Source of the DNA: Xanthobacteraceae bacterium
Lineage (GTDB): Bacteria; Pseudomonadota; Alphaproteobacteria; Rhizobiales; Xanthobacteraceae
Reading direction: 5' to 3'
NCBI GenBank assembly: GCA_030039655.1
Contig: JASHVC010000364.1
Coordinates: forward strand, 1-20,924
Length of the DNA: 20,924 bases
Shown here piece by piece: positions 1 through 8,048 of this stretch; within the stretch, counting starts at the first letter, position 1; every line of letters begins with the position of its first letter. The position numbers and the translations under genes are program-made. The notes under the pieces were generated by a model. That model ran no database searches. It was given only the letters and a program-made list of their open reading frames with translations, and was not told the DNA's origin.

Positions 1-2333
1 GCGAGCCAGATCTGCTCCTGGCCGTAGGAAAGAGGGGCGACGTCGGACGTTCCGCCTTCGACCTCCTGCGCTTGGGGACGCTCCTCAGATTGTGCCCGAA
101 GGTCCGCGATGATCGACGCCAGTCCCGACGCGGTCGGATTCTCGAAGAAGCGCGCCAATGGAATGTCGACGCCGAAGCGGGATTTGATCTCCGCCACCGC
201 GCGAAAGGCGCGCAACGAATCGCCGCCAAGATCGAAGAAATCGGCGTCCAATGAGGCGGCATCGATGTCGAGGACGCGCATGAATGCGCCCAAAATTGCA
301 GCCTCCGTCGCGGTGGCCGGAACTGCGGACGGGGGCGCTTCCTCAACCCATTCCCGATCTCCAGCGGGCCCGCTCATGAAGCATTTGAAATCGGCAAGAA
401 GCCATGGGTGGAACTCCTGTACGGCCGTAACAATGGCACGCCAGGCAAAAGCCGGTACGTCCTCGGTGGAAGTCGCAACAACAACATCGCGCCCGCCCTT
501 GCGGCGCTTGACGGCGAGCGACAGCGGGACGGATGGACATGCCGCGCGCAGATGTTCCAAGAGCGCCCCGAGGTCGAGTCGCCGTCCGTTGACCAGCAAC
601 TGGTCGGAGAACCTTCCGAGACATAGCATTCCGCCATCCAGGCGGCGCACCGCCGCCAGCACGGTTGGCTTGAAAGCGGCCGCCGCATCCCGCAAATAAA
701 GCCGGCCGATGGCGCCGGGCGGCGCGGGAAGACCGTCCTTGTCTCTTATCAGCGCTTGCAGCGGTCCGTCGGGTAGATCGGATGGTAGCGTCTGCGCCCA
801 TCGCCCAAACTGCGCGCGGGCAACAGGCCGTACGATGCATTGCGCCTCTTCGGCGAGCGCCAAGCAGTCGAATCTGGTGTCCGGGGCCAAGGCACAGGTT
901 GCAGCAAGCGACAGGAAGCGCCGAACAAAGTCGTCCATCAATGCTGCTTCGTATAGTTCGGTACGGTATTCGTAAATCCCGGAAAGGCAATGCTGCCCGG
1001 CCGTCATTTGCAGAGTGAGGTCGAACTTGGCGCGCCCCGCGCAAGGCTCGCCCAGAAGCTGTGCTTCGGTGGTCGCAGGCCCGACCATGCGCACCGCCTC
1101 GATTCCCGTTTCAAGAGAGAAGGCGATCTGAAACAGCGGGTTGCGACGGAGCAAGCGGGATGGACATAGCGCGGCGACGAGTTTTTCAAACGGCAGATCC
1201 TGGTGGGCTTGCGCGCCGAGCATGGTCTCGCGCACTTGGCTCAGCAGCGCGCGGACAGTAGAATTATGCGCTATCCGTGTTCGCACCGGCAGTGTGTTGA
1301 CGAAGAAGCCGATCAATGCCTCCGCTTCTCTCTTGGTGCGTCCTGCGAAAGGGACGCCGACGACGAGGTCGTCCCGATTGGTGTATTTCGCAATAAGCAG
1401 GTTGAAGACGCAGAAGAAGAACACGAAAAGCGTGGTGTTCTCTTTCTCGCAAAGTCTCCTGACAGCCTGAGATGTCGCCGCACCTACCGTGAAAAAGCGC
1501 GATGCACCGGCCGCACTTGGGCGCGTCGGTTCTGTCCCTGCGAAAGGAAGTTCGATCAACTCGGGTGCGCCGGCAAGATGGGCTCGCCAAAAATCGAGCT
1601 TGTCGGCATATCCCTCTTCGGCAAACGCTTTACGCTGCCAAAGCGCATAATCGGCGAACTGGATTGCTAGCGCGGGCAACGGCCAAGGTTCGAACCTCTC
1701 ATAGGCATCTTTGAGTGCCACGAGCTCGCGCTGAAGGATTTGGAGCGACCATCCGTCTGAGATGGCGTGGTGCATTACGCATTGCAGCACCGATTCGCGT
1801 TCGCTGATCCGATAAAGGCAGCACCGCCACAAGGGTCCCCGAACCAAGTCGAATGGTTCGCTCGACTGACGCGCACTCAATGACTGCCACGCCGCTTCGC
1901 GCTGCGCGAAAGTGAGGTCACTGAGATCGGATACCGTCAGCGGAGGCACGAAGGGTTCGCGCACGCGCTGCACGGGTTCGCCACGGTGAAGGTCGAATGT
2001 TGTACGCAAGGTTTCATGGCGGCGTGTCAAATCGTAGAGACAGCGTTTCAACACGGGCAGGCTGACGTCACGTAGTGGAACCAAGAGGGCAAGATGATAA
2101 GAGGCATCTCCGGGAACTAACTGCTCCAAGAACCACAGGCGTTCCTGCCCGAATGAAAGCGGGGCCGTGTCGCGCACGGCACGTCGCGGAATAGCGCCGC
2201 GCTTGACCGTATTGCGTTTGCGCCACAGCCTCTCCGCCAGACGCGACAGTGCGGCCGGATTCAGTGCGCGGATGCGCGCTTCCCGCCGTGACCACGTGCC
2301 GGCTCGAGGCAAAGTGGCGACGTCAGACGACAT
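1..2333 (-). CDS. Non-ribosomal peptide synthetase, C-(A remnant)-T-C..., 3' end beyond the window
   Basis: The frame is open from an ATG at 2333 to the left edge (777 full codons), so the C-terminus is missing. Residues ~55-480 are a condensation domain: LSFGQERLW at 59-67, the catalytic HHAISDG at 188-194, FADYALWQ at 226-233, IGFFVNTLPVR near 341-351 and HQDLPFEKL near 377-385. Residues ~535-595 resemble only the end of an adenylation domain, with GAIGRLYL and an A8-like LGRFSDQLLVNGRRLDLG. The AMP-binding core (A1-A4) and the A10 lysine motif are absent. A carrier domain follows with LGGDSL, Ser706 being the phosphopantetheine site. At ~767 a second condensation domain begins (PLSYGQEQIW). 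The ATG overlaps the thioesterase gene by 11 bp, indicating translational coupling. The product peptide cannot be predicted. Family call very sure; the A-remnant reading is from motif inspection. Confidence 0.93.
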   Translation of the reverse strand, partial: MSSDVATLPRAGTWSRREARIRALNPAALSRLAERLWRKRNTVKRGAIPRRAVRDTAPLSFGQERLWFLEQLVPGDASYHLALLVPLRDVSLPVLKRCLYDLTRRHETLRTTFDLHRGEPVQRVREPFVPPLTVSDLSDLTFAQREAAWQSLSARQSSEPFDLVRGPLWRCCLYRISERESVLQCVMHHAISDGWSLQILQRELVALKDAYERFEPWPLPALAIQFADYALWQRKAFAEEGYADKLDFWRAHLAGAPELIELPFAGTEPTRPSAAGASRFFTVGAATSQAVRRLCEKENTTLFVFFFCVFNLLIAKYTNRDDLVVGVPFAGRTKREAEALIGFFVNTLPVRTRIAHNSTVRALLSQVRETMLGAQAHQDLPFEKLVAALCPSRLLRRNPLFQIAFSLETGIEAVRMVGPATTEAQLLGEPCAGRAKFDLTLQMTAGQHCLSGIYEYRTELYEAALMDDFVRRFLSLAATCALAPDTRFDCLALAEEAQCIVRPVARAQFGRWAQTLPSDLPDGPLQALIRDKDGLPAPPGAIGRLYLRDAAAAFKPTVLAAVRRLDGGMLCLGRFSDQLLVNGRRLDLGALLEHLRAACPSVPLSLAVKRRKGGRDVVVATSTEDVPAFAWRAIVTAVQEFHPWLLADFKCFMSGPAGDREWVEEAPPSAVPATATEAAILGAFMRVLDIDAASLDADFFDLGGDSLRAFRAVAEIKSRFGVDIPLARFFENPTASGLASIIADLRAQSEERPQAQEVEGGTSDVAPLSYGQEQIWL

Positions 2334-3087
2334 GGCCGGCCTCTATGAGGTCCGATACGATAGCCATCACCGCACGGGTATGCGTCTGGGCCACATCGTG
2401 GCTGCCATCCATCTTGACGAAGCGAAAGGCATTACAAGTGTGCGCTTTCCAGGCGGCCACATCGGTCTCCGGCGTGATCTTGTCCCGGGTACCGGCGATA
2501 GCGGTAATTGGGATCGGAAGCGGCGGGCCTGATTGGTGCCGGTAGGCCTCCACCAACTCGAAATCGCAGCGAAGCAGCGGCAGAAAGGCGTTTAGTGTTG
2601 CCGCGTCGTTCAATAACCAGTCTGGGGCAAAGCCCAACGCGCGAATCTGTTCAGTCAGCGCTGCGTCATCGAGGTCGTAGAGCGGGGCGTGCCTTGGCGG
2701 CAGATCGGGCGCGCGGCAGCAGGCAACAAGGAGGCCTCCTGGAAGCGCTGCGCCCTCCGCCGCAAGGGCCCGGATCAGCTCATACGCGAAGAGCGCTCCG
2801 GTGCAGTCGCCAAAAAAAATCGTGTTTTGGTCCGCTAGCGGCGCGATGACCGGAAGCAGCGCAAGCATCGCCTTATTGAATTCACGCAGTGGCTTTTCTC
2901 TTATGCGCTTTTGGCGGCCGGGAAACTGTATGGTTAGCAGATCTACGTCGGCCCGCATCTCTCCGCGCCACGGTCGGAACACGGTGGCGCTTCCCCCTGC
3001 GTTCGGAAAGCAGATCAGGCGTCGACGGTATTCGGCAGCGGCGCCGAAGCGGACACACCACGGGCCTGGATCTATTGCAACTGACAT
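2323..3087 (-). CDS. Type II thioesterase with Cys nucleophile, NRPS-associated
   Basis: A 254-aa alpha/beta hydrolase of the GrsT/RifR type, which normally frees stalled or wrong acyl groups from carrier domains. Seen: the N-terminal LICFPNAGGSA loop (~24-34), the block IQFPGRQKR (~53-61), the nucleophile elbow GDCTG (93-97), Asp202 in GTRDKITPE and His230 in MDGSHDV. The family elbow is normally GHSMG, so the usual Ser is Cys95 (codon TGC) and the preceding His is Asp. The triad would be Cys95-Asp202-His230. Length is normal for the family. It starts 2 bp after the stop of the upstream gene and overlaps the NRPS start by 11 bp, so it is co-translated with the synthetase. Editing remains the likely role; transfer or cyclisation chemistry is an inference from the Cys. 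Confidence 0.92.
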   Translation of the reverse strand: MSVAIDPGPWCVRFGAAAEYRRRLICFPNAGGSATVFRPWRGEMRADVDLLTIQFPGRQKRIREKPLREFNKAMLALLPVIAPLADQNTIFFGDCTGALFAYELIRALAAEGAALPGGLLVACCRAPDLPPRHAPLYDLDDAALTEQIRALGFAPDWLLNDAATLNAFLPLLRCDFELVEAYRHQSGPPLPIPITAIAGTRDKITPETDVAAWKAHTCNAFRFVKMDGSHDVAQTHTRAVMAIVSDLIEAGHVV

Positions 3088-3089
3088 AA

Positions 3090-3641
3090 TCAGTCCGCGG
3101 AGGCGGCAGCCTCAATCGCAGTCATGCGGTGAGCGACAAATTCGACAGCAGGAATATCGAGACTGTCCAACCCGAACGCCGAAACGGACGCACGGAGGTT
3201 TTTAGAATAGTTGTCGGTAGCGCTCCGGATAGCCTCTACAAACGAGCGTTCAACTTCCTGTAATTCGCCGACCAACCTTTGGTACGCAGCGTCCCAGGTT
3301 TCGACCAACTCAGGTGCCCAAGTGCATGCAGCCGCGTGCGCCGCCCAGGCATCACGGACGGCCTCCAATGCTTTCTCATCAGCATTCTGGTGCAATCTTT
3401 TGTATGCGCTCAGATAAGCCTCGTAGCTTTCTATCCAAGCGCGCTCCGCCTTCTGGGCAACATCCTTGACGACTTTTTGGTATCGACTCTCGGCTTGTGC
3501 CCACGCCGATGCACCTTTCGCGTGGGCTTGTTGCACCGATTTGTCGCATTCAGAGCGGAATGCCTTGATGTTTTGACTCAACTCGGCCGCCGGCGCTTCG
3601 CGGTCTGCCCCGCTTTGGGCTCTTTTCGTCGCTTTGCTCAT
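3090..3641 (-). CDS. Unknown alanine-rich helical protein in the NRPS operon
   Basis: I do not recognise this 183-aa protein. I chose the ATG at 3641 over a longer frame reaching 3806 because GAGGA lies just upstream at normal spacing and the extra residues look non-coding. The product is soluble, with no signal peptide or membrane segment. It is rich in Ala, Glu, Lys and regularly spaced Trp/Tyr, and most of residues 20-150 look like long amphipathic or coiled-coil helices. It has no catalytic motif I can name and is phasin-like only in general composition. It ends 2 bp before the thioesterase start, so it is the first gene of a three-gene unit with the thioesterase and NRPS. This suggests a role in peptide assembly, scaffolding or export, which is inference. 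Confidence 0.72.
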   Translation of the reverse strand: MSKATKRAQSGADREAPAAELSQNIKAFRSECDKSVQQAHAKGASAWAQAESRYQKVVKDVAQKAERAWIESYEAYLSAYKRLHQNADEKALEAVRDAWAAHAAACTWAPELVETWDAAYQRLVGELQEVERSFVEAIRSATDNYSKNLRASVSAFGLDSLDIPAVEFVAHRMTAIEAAASAD

Positions 3642-3788
3642 AGTATCCTCACGGTTGAATGAACTCCGTCCGAATGGAGAGCCACAAACGAGTGTGTCAC
3701 GCCATATCCGAGGCCCCGCATAGTTTGCAACCTCGTCGGACGTCGCGCATCGCCTCCGAATTGTTTGAAAGGGCGATGGAACTGATTG

Positions 3789-3832
3789 CCCCTCTTGAAC
3801 GTACAACTAGCCCTTCTTGAAGATACAACTCG
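3789..3832. repeat. Two tandem 22-bp repeats upstream of the NRPS operon
   Basis: 3789-3810 and 3811-3832 are adjacent copies of one 22-bp unit matching at 18 of 22 positions, sharing TCTTGAA and TACAACT. A related half-site in the opposite orientation, GTTGTACAAG, lies at 3853-3862. A 22-bp period is about two helical turns, which would place bound proteins on one DNA face. The array lies 150-190 bp upstream of the ATG at 3641 in the gap after the transferase gene, so it could be an operator for the NRPS operon. No matching regulator is seen in the window. Confidence 0.55.
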
Positions 3833-3869
3833 ATACTGCCACGCCACGGTGCGTTGTACAAGATTGCAT

Positions 3870-4565
3870 TTACACGCTGAAGTCTTGCAGACTCGGAGCC
3901 CTGTACACGCTGGATTTCATCGCCACCGCTGCTGCGTAGCCCGTGCGCAACGGTATGTCGAAAAGGCGCCATTGTTCGCCGCCAGGGAGACTCACGGTCA
4001 TCGCGGCGTCGGGTGCGCTGTTGCTGCTTATGGGAACGACAAAATGTTGCAATCCTTTGCGCAGCCCAATTCCTGCAGCCTTCAACACAGCTTCCTTGCG
4101 CACCCAGCAGCGAAAGAAAGCCGCCAATTGTTGATGTGGCTCTAAGGCCGATAGCGCGATCCGCTCAAATGGGGCCAGCTGCGACAATGGTAACGGCAGC
4201 GATCCTGGCGAACGCCCAACCATCTCAATATCGACTCCAACTGGGGTGAGTTCCGAAATCGCAATCAATGCGATTTCCCCTGAGCGGGATAGACTAAATT
4301 CAACATCCGGTGCCGTCGCGACGACCGGTTTCCCAAACACGCCTTCTTTCAGCAAGATTTCCTGAGGTGCGCATCCAAGACGACGACCGAGAATAAGTCT
4401 GAGCGCGACGTGGCTTGCCAAATAGCGCTCGCTGTCGCGTGCACGTTTGAACTTGTTCGCACGCTGTGTCTCAGCCACGCTGACGATGGAGACGTCACGC
4501 AAATCCGGATCCGCGAGGTTGATGCGGAAGACATCCACCGGAGATGGCACGGCCGTGTCGTGCAT
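3870..4565 (-). CDS. Sfp/EntD-type 4'-phosphopantetheinyl transferase
   Basis: The 231-aa product should convert apo carrier domains to the holo form using CoA, and is the natural activator of the neighbouring NRPS. Motifs seen: FGKPVV (~78-82), VEFSLSRSG (88-96), GVDIE with Mg-binding Asp112 and Glu114, and WVRKEAVLKAAGIGL (154-168) with Glu158 and the two lysines. Length fits the Sfp class. One oddity is SRS where most members have SHS, so the CoA-contacting His is Arg94 (codon CGC). The ATG at 4565 follows an A-run without a clear ribosome site, so the start is less certain than the frame. A 228-bp gap separates it from the next minus-strand gene, so it may have its own transcript. Confidence 0.93.
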   Translation of the reverse strand: MHDTAVPSPVDVFRINLADPDLRDVSIVSVAETQRANKFKRARDSERYLASHVALRLILGRRLGCAPQEILLKEGVFGKPVVATAPDVEFSLSRSGEIALIAISELTPVGVDIEMVGRSPGSLPLPLSQLAPFERIALSALEPHQQLAAFFRCWVRKEAVLKAAGIGLRKGLQHFVVPISSNSAPDAAMTVSLPGGEQWRLFDIPLRTGYAAAVAMKSSVYRAPSLQDFSV

Positions 4566-4637
4566 TTTTTTTTGAGAGGTTGGCGAGGCTCGCTGATGGC
4601 TCGAAATCCGAGGGTAGATCGGTAACTATAGCACCCC

Positions 4638-4832
4638 TCACGACGCCAGCGTGTCGAGCAAAGCCTTAGCCCCTTTCAGATCGAGTGTTGAAGCCTTCGG
4701 TGTGAACCAGGCGTAGACCGGCGCTAGAAGTTCGCGAGCTTCAGCGCGGGCAGCCCTGGTCGCATCGGAGCCGAGCACGGTTAGCGATTGGCGTCGCATA
4801 AATTTGGCACACTCGAAGGCGAAATCGAGCAA
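4638..4832 (-). pseudogene. C-terminal remnant of an adenylate-cyclase/TPR-type ATPase protein
   Basis: An open stretch of 64 codons ends in AEARELLAPVYAWFT and LDLKGAKALLDTLAS. These closely resemble the extreme C-terminus of the large class III cyclase/AAA-ATPase/TPR proteins common in Bradyrhizobium, where the end typically reads like LLAPVYGWFTEGF...DLKEAKALLDEL. The rest of that roughly 1000-residue protein is absent. Upstream the frame gives way to unrelated sequence and the tRNA fragment, and the only possible start is a TTG. It is therefore a leftover of a deleted gene. The match is from memory of the family. Confidence 0.6.
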
Positions 4833-4847
4833 TATCCAGTGATATTG
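4830..4847. other. AT-rich inverted repeat
   Basis: CAATATC (4830-4836) and GATATTG (4841-4847) are perfect 7-bp arms around a 4-base centre, flanked on both sides by GAGC. It could be an operator or an IS-type scar. No function can be assigned. Confidence 0.35.
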
Positions 4848-4875
4848 AGCAACAATAGAATTTTGATTTTGTTGA

Positions 4876-4904
4876 GTTTCAGCCGCCGCAACCGAGGCTG
4901 AAAC
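4876..4904. other. Perfect 9-bp stem-loop abutting the tRNA fragment
   Basis: GTTTCAGCC (4876-4884) pairs with GGCTGAAAC (4896-4904) across an 11-base loop. It occupies the place where the 5' half of the tRNA should be and ends directly at the tRNA-like sequence. No T-run follows on the plus strand, so it is not a standard terminator. It may mark the break point or a recombinase-related structure. Confidence 0.5.
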
Positions 4905-4905
4905 C

Positions 4906-4955
4906 TTGCCCTCCGAAGGCAGAGGTCAGGGGTTTGAATCCCTTGGGGCGCGCCA
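4906..4955 (+). pseudogene. 3' fragment of tRNA-Arg(CCG), attachment-site-like
   Basis: An anticodon arm TTGCC-CTCCGAA-GGCAG carries anticodon CCG at 4913-4915. It is followed by a variable region, a T-arm with TTTGAAT loop, the 3' acceptor strand GGGGCGC, a discriminator base and CCA ending at 4955. The 5' acceptor strand and D-arm are absent; the preceding bases form an unrelated stem-loop. It is therefore not a working tRNA but the 3' segment that island integrases use as attachment core. The integrase start 95 bp downstream supports this. Confidence 0.75.
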
Positions 4956-5050
4956 GATTTCAAGTGTCCGGCCGTTGCGATTCGGCTATCCTGAGGGATT
5001 TACCCGAATCGCTTGGCACAGTTTTGGGCACAGTTGGCGGAGGAACGGAC

Positions 5051-5112
5051 GTGGCGAGCATCAGAGAAAAGGGACCGGAGCAATGGCACGCCGGGTGCGG
5101 CGCACGGAATAG
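5051..5112 (+). pseudogene. Frameshifted N-terminal stub of a tyrosine recombinase (integrase)
   Basis: A GTG at 5051 opens VASIREKGPEQWHA, the characteristic first residues of phage/island integrases (usually M-A-S-I-R-x-x-G-x-x-x-W-x-A-x-V-R-R). After CACGCC one C appears missing. Restoring it would read R-V-R-R, in the frame that now reads MARRVRRTE and stops at 5110. No further integrase sequence follows. GGCACAGTT occurs twice just upstream (5015-5023 and 5027-5035), similar to direct repeats seen near such integrase starts. This is an integrase stub next to its tRNA target. Confidence 0.6.
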
Positions 5113-5264
5113 CCTCCCATAACCACCACCCTGCGGACGCGGAAAGAGGGGCGCGCGATGACCCATATCGACTCATCTCGGCCATTCGACGATGAATGTT
5201 GCCGTGGCACAACGGCCCTCATGATGTGGTAGCATGTCGTCGTTCAGCCTATGGGAGGCGCTCG

Positions 5265-8048
5265 GTGAAACGGCGTCGCACTACAACCCGTAAACCAGCC
5301 AAAACGCGGCACGACGGCACGACGAAGCTCAAGCTCCGCAAGGAAGCACCGGCGGCACGCCGGCGCTGTTCCCCAAACGACGATCTGAAACACTTGTTGG
5401 CAGAGGCCCGCCACAAGCTGAAGGAAGCGTTGGGCCATCAGACCGCGACCTCTGAGGTGTTGGGCATTATCAGCACCTCACCCAACGAAGAGCGGTCAGT
5501 TTTCGATGTGATCGTGCGAAACGCGGTCTCTCTGTGCGGCAGTGAGTTTGCCAACGTGTTCCGGTTCGACGGCGCGCTGCTGCATTTCGTCACCACTCAG
5601 GGGGGCGACGCTGAGTTGCTTAACGCGAAGTATCCAATGCGGCCCGACTCTTCTCAGGTAGCCGGAAGGGTCATACTCACTAAATTGATAGTGCGGGTGG
5701 AGGATGTGGTTGCTGACCAGGACTACGACCAGCACTACGTCGAGTCGCTTAAGGCGAGGCATCCAATGCGGCCTGACTCTTCTCAGAGAGCCGGTAGCTG
5801 GCGGCGACTGTTGGGGGTGCCGTTGCGGCGGGCGGACGCTCTGCTTGGCGCCATCGTCGTTGGCTGGAAGGCAGCTGGACCGGTTCCGAAGGCCCAGGAG
5901 GAACTGCTGAAGACCTTCGCTGCGCAGGCTGTCATCGCCATCGAGAACGCTCGGCTGCTCAACGAGCTGCGCGAGCGAACCGGCGAGCTGGGGCGCTCGG
6001 TCGAGGAGCTGCGCGCGCTCGGCGAAGTCAGCCAGACGGTCAACTCGACGCTCGATCTGGAAACCGTGCTGAGCGCGATCGTCAGCAAGGCGGCGCAGCT
6101 GTCCGGCACCGAGGCAGGCACCATCTACGTGTCCGACGAAGCAACGCGCGAATTTCAACTGCGCGCCACCTACGGCATGACCGAATTGTTGATCGATGCG
6201 GTCAAAGATCAGCATGCCGAAATCTCCAAAGCGGTCGCGCTCGCCATCGAGCAGCGCCAGCCGGTGCAAACGCCCGATTTGCGTGCCGAACCGGCATCGG
6301 TGGCCACCGATATCATGCTGCGGGCCGGTTATCTCGCGCGCCTGATAGTGCCGCTGCTCGCGGCCGATCGCATCATTGGCGCGCTGGTGGTGCGGCGTCG
6401 GGTGCCGGGCGAATTTGCGAAGAATATCATCGAGCTGCTGCAGACCTTCGCGGCGCAATCCGTGCTCGCCATCCAGAACGCCCGGCTGTTCCACGATATC
6501 GAGGAAAAAGGCCGAGAGCTCGAGGAAGCGAGCAAGCACAAGTCGCAGTTCCTCGCCAACATGTCGCACGAGCTGCGCACGCCATTGAACGCCATCATCG
6601 GCGTCACCGAGATGCTGCGCGAAGACGCCGGCGACCTCAAGCGCGAGGATGAAATCGAGCCGCTCGATCGCGTGCTGCGCGCCGCGCGGCATCTGCTCGG
6701 ATTGATCAATGACATTCTCGATCTGTCGAAGATCGAGGCCGGCAAGATGGAGATTCATATCGAGGAGTTCGCGATCACTCCCCTGATCGACGATACCGTC
6801 AAAACCATCAAAACGCTGGCGGCCAAGAACAACAACCGGCTGGTGGTCGATTGCAAGCCGGATATCGGTGTCATGCAGGCCGACCAGACACGGGTCAGGC
6901 AAGCGCTGCTCAACCTGCTCAGCAACGCCAACAAGTTCACCGAGGGCGGCGCCGTCACGATTAGCGTGCAGCGTCATCAGGACGCCGGGCGCGACTGGAT
7001 CACCTTGGCGGTCAGCGACACCGGCATTGGCATGACGCCGGAGCAGGTGGGCAAGCTTTTCCAGGATTTTTCCCAGGCCGATTCGTCGACGACGCGCAAA
7101 TATGGCGGCACTGGGCTTGGGCTCGCCATCAGCCGCCGGTTCTGCCAGCTCATGGGCGGTGATATCGCGGTCGAGAGCGAGCTTGGCAAAGGCTCGACCT
7201 TCACGATTCGCTTGCCGGAGTCCGCCGTTGGCGACACGCCGGCCGCCGTTCATCAGGCGGCACCAAGTGTCAAGATCGCACCCAGCAATGCGCCGCTGAT
7301 CCTGATCATCGATGATGACGCAACAGTGCGCGACGTAATTGGTCGCTTCCTGGAGCGCGAAGGATTTTCGGTCGCCAAGGCGGACGGTGGCAAAGAGGGA
7401 CTGCGCCTGGCGCGAGAACTGCATCCTGCCGCGGTGACGCTCGACATCATGATGCCCGATCTCGACGGCTGGACTGTGCTGGCCGCAATCAAGGGCAATC
7501 CGGACCTAGTCGACCTGCCGGTCGTTCTGATGACCATCGTCGACGAGAAGAATCGCGGCTATGCGCTCGGCGCCACCGAGTATCTGGTCAAGCCGGTCGA
7601 TCGGCAAAAGCTGATCGATGTGCTGCACGCGCTGTGCGGCTCCGCCGGCCGTCCTCTTCTCATGGTGGATGACGACGACCTTGGCCGCAGCCAGATGCGG
7701 GCGGCCCTCGAGCAGCAGGGCTGGACGGTGACGGAGGCAAGCGACGGACGCGACGCGCTTAAGAAATTGAGCGAAGCCCGGCCCGACGTGATCATCCTCG
7801 ACTTGATGATGCCGGAGATGGATGGCTTTGAGTTCCTGGAGGCGATGCGTCGCGAGGCCGAATGGCGCGACATCCCGGTCGTGGTCGTCACCGCCAAGGA
7901 CCTCACCGACAAGGACCGCATCCGACTCAATGGCGGCGTCGAACGCATCATTGAGAAAACCGATCGTGACGACATGCTGCGCGAGCTGCGCAGCGTGCTG
8001 GAAAAATGCGTGGAGCGACAGCGCAGTGCACTGCCCGCAGAGGCGTAA
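5265..8048 (+). CDS. GAF-GAF hybrid sensor histidine kinase with two receiver domains
   Basis: The GTG at 5265 is preferred because GGAGG lies at 5254-5258 and the product then begins VKRRR as in related Bradyrhizobium kinases; an ATG at 5196 lacks this support. The 927-aa product has a basic N-terminus, GAF1 (~75-230), GAF2 (~262-408), a coiled-coil linker, and HisKA with MSHELRTP (phospho-His435). The HATPase has an N-box NLLSNANKF near 549, DTGIGM, and [10 protein letters not shown] near 614. Receiver 1 (~680-795) has Asp727 in LDIMMPD; receiver 2 (~797-918) has Asp846 in LDLMMPE. There is no membrane segment, so it senses a cytoplasmic ligand. It heads a six-gene operon, the next ATG following its stop directly. 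GAF1 holds a small internal duplication. Confidence 0.95.
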   Translation: MKRRRTTTRKPAKTRHDGTTKLKLRKEAPAARRRCSPNDDLKHLLAEARHKLKEALGHQTATSEVLGIISTSPNEERSVFDVIVRNAVSLCGSEFANVFRFDGALLHFVTTQGGDAELLNAKYPMRPDSSQVAGRVILTKLIVRVEDVVADQDYDQHYVESLKARHPMRPDSSQRAGSWRRLLGVPLRRADALLGAIVVGWKAAGPVPKAQEELLKTFAAQAVIAIENARLLNELRERTGELGRSVEELRALGEVSQTVNSTLDLETVLSAIVSKAAQLSGTEAGTIYVSDEATREFQLRATYGMTELLIDAVKDQHAEISKAVALAIEQRQPVQTPDLRAEPASVATDIMLRAGYLARLIVPLLAADRIIGALVVRRRVPGEFAKNIIELLQTFAAQSVLAIQNARLFHDIEEKGRELEEASKHKSQFLANMSHELRTPLNAIIGVTEMLREDAGDLKREDEIEPLDRVLRAARHLLGLINDILDLSKIEAGKMEIHIEEFAITPLIDDTVKTIKTLAAKNNNRLVVDCKPDIGVMQADQTRVRQALLNLLSNANKFTEGGAVTISVQRHQDAGRDWITLAVSDTGIGMTPEQVGKLFQDFSQADSSTTRKYGGTGLGLAISRRFCQLMGGDIAVESELGKGSTFTIRLPESAVGDTPAAVHQAAPSVKIAPSNAPLILIIDDDATVRDVIGRFLEREGFSVAKADGGKEGLRLARELHPAAVTLDIMMPDLDGWTVLAAIKGNPDLVDLPVVLMTIVDEKNRGYALGATEYLVKPVDRQKLIDVLHALCGSAGRPLLMVDDDDLGRSQMRAALEQQGWTVTEASDGRDALKKLSEARPDVIILDLMMPEMDGFEFLEAMRREAEWRDIPVVVVTAKDLTDKDRIRLNGGVERIIEKTDRDDMLRELRSVLEKCVERQRSALPAEA

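Noticed and set aside
343..1044. Minus-strand frame of 233 codons at the left end
   Set aside because: It is out of frame with the NRPS, which reads through the whole interval with C, T and C motifs.
4868..4955. A complete tRNA gene
   Set aside because: The 5' acceptor strand and D-arm are missing; the preceding bases form their own stem-loop.
5199..5240. Sigma-54 type TGGCAC promoter before the kinase
   Set aside because: TGGCAC is present but no TTGC element lies at the required distance.
5496..7424. Long minus-strand open frame (642 codons) opposite the histidine kinase
   Set aside because: It is the antisense of a clearly coding kinase with all domain motifs on the plus strand; the minus reading has no motif or ribosome site.
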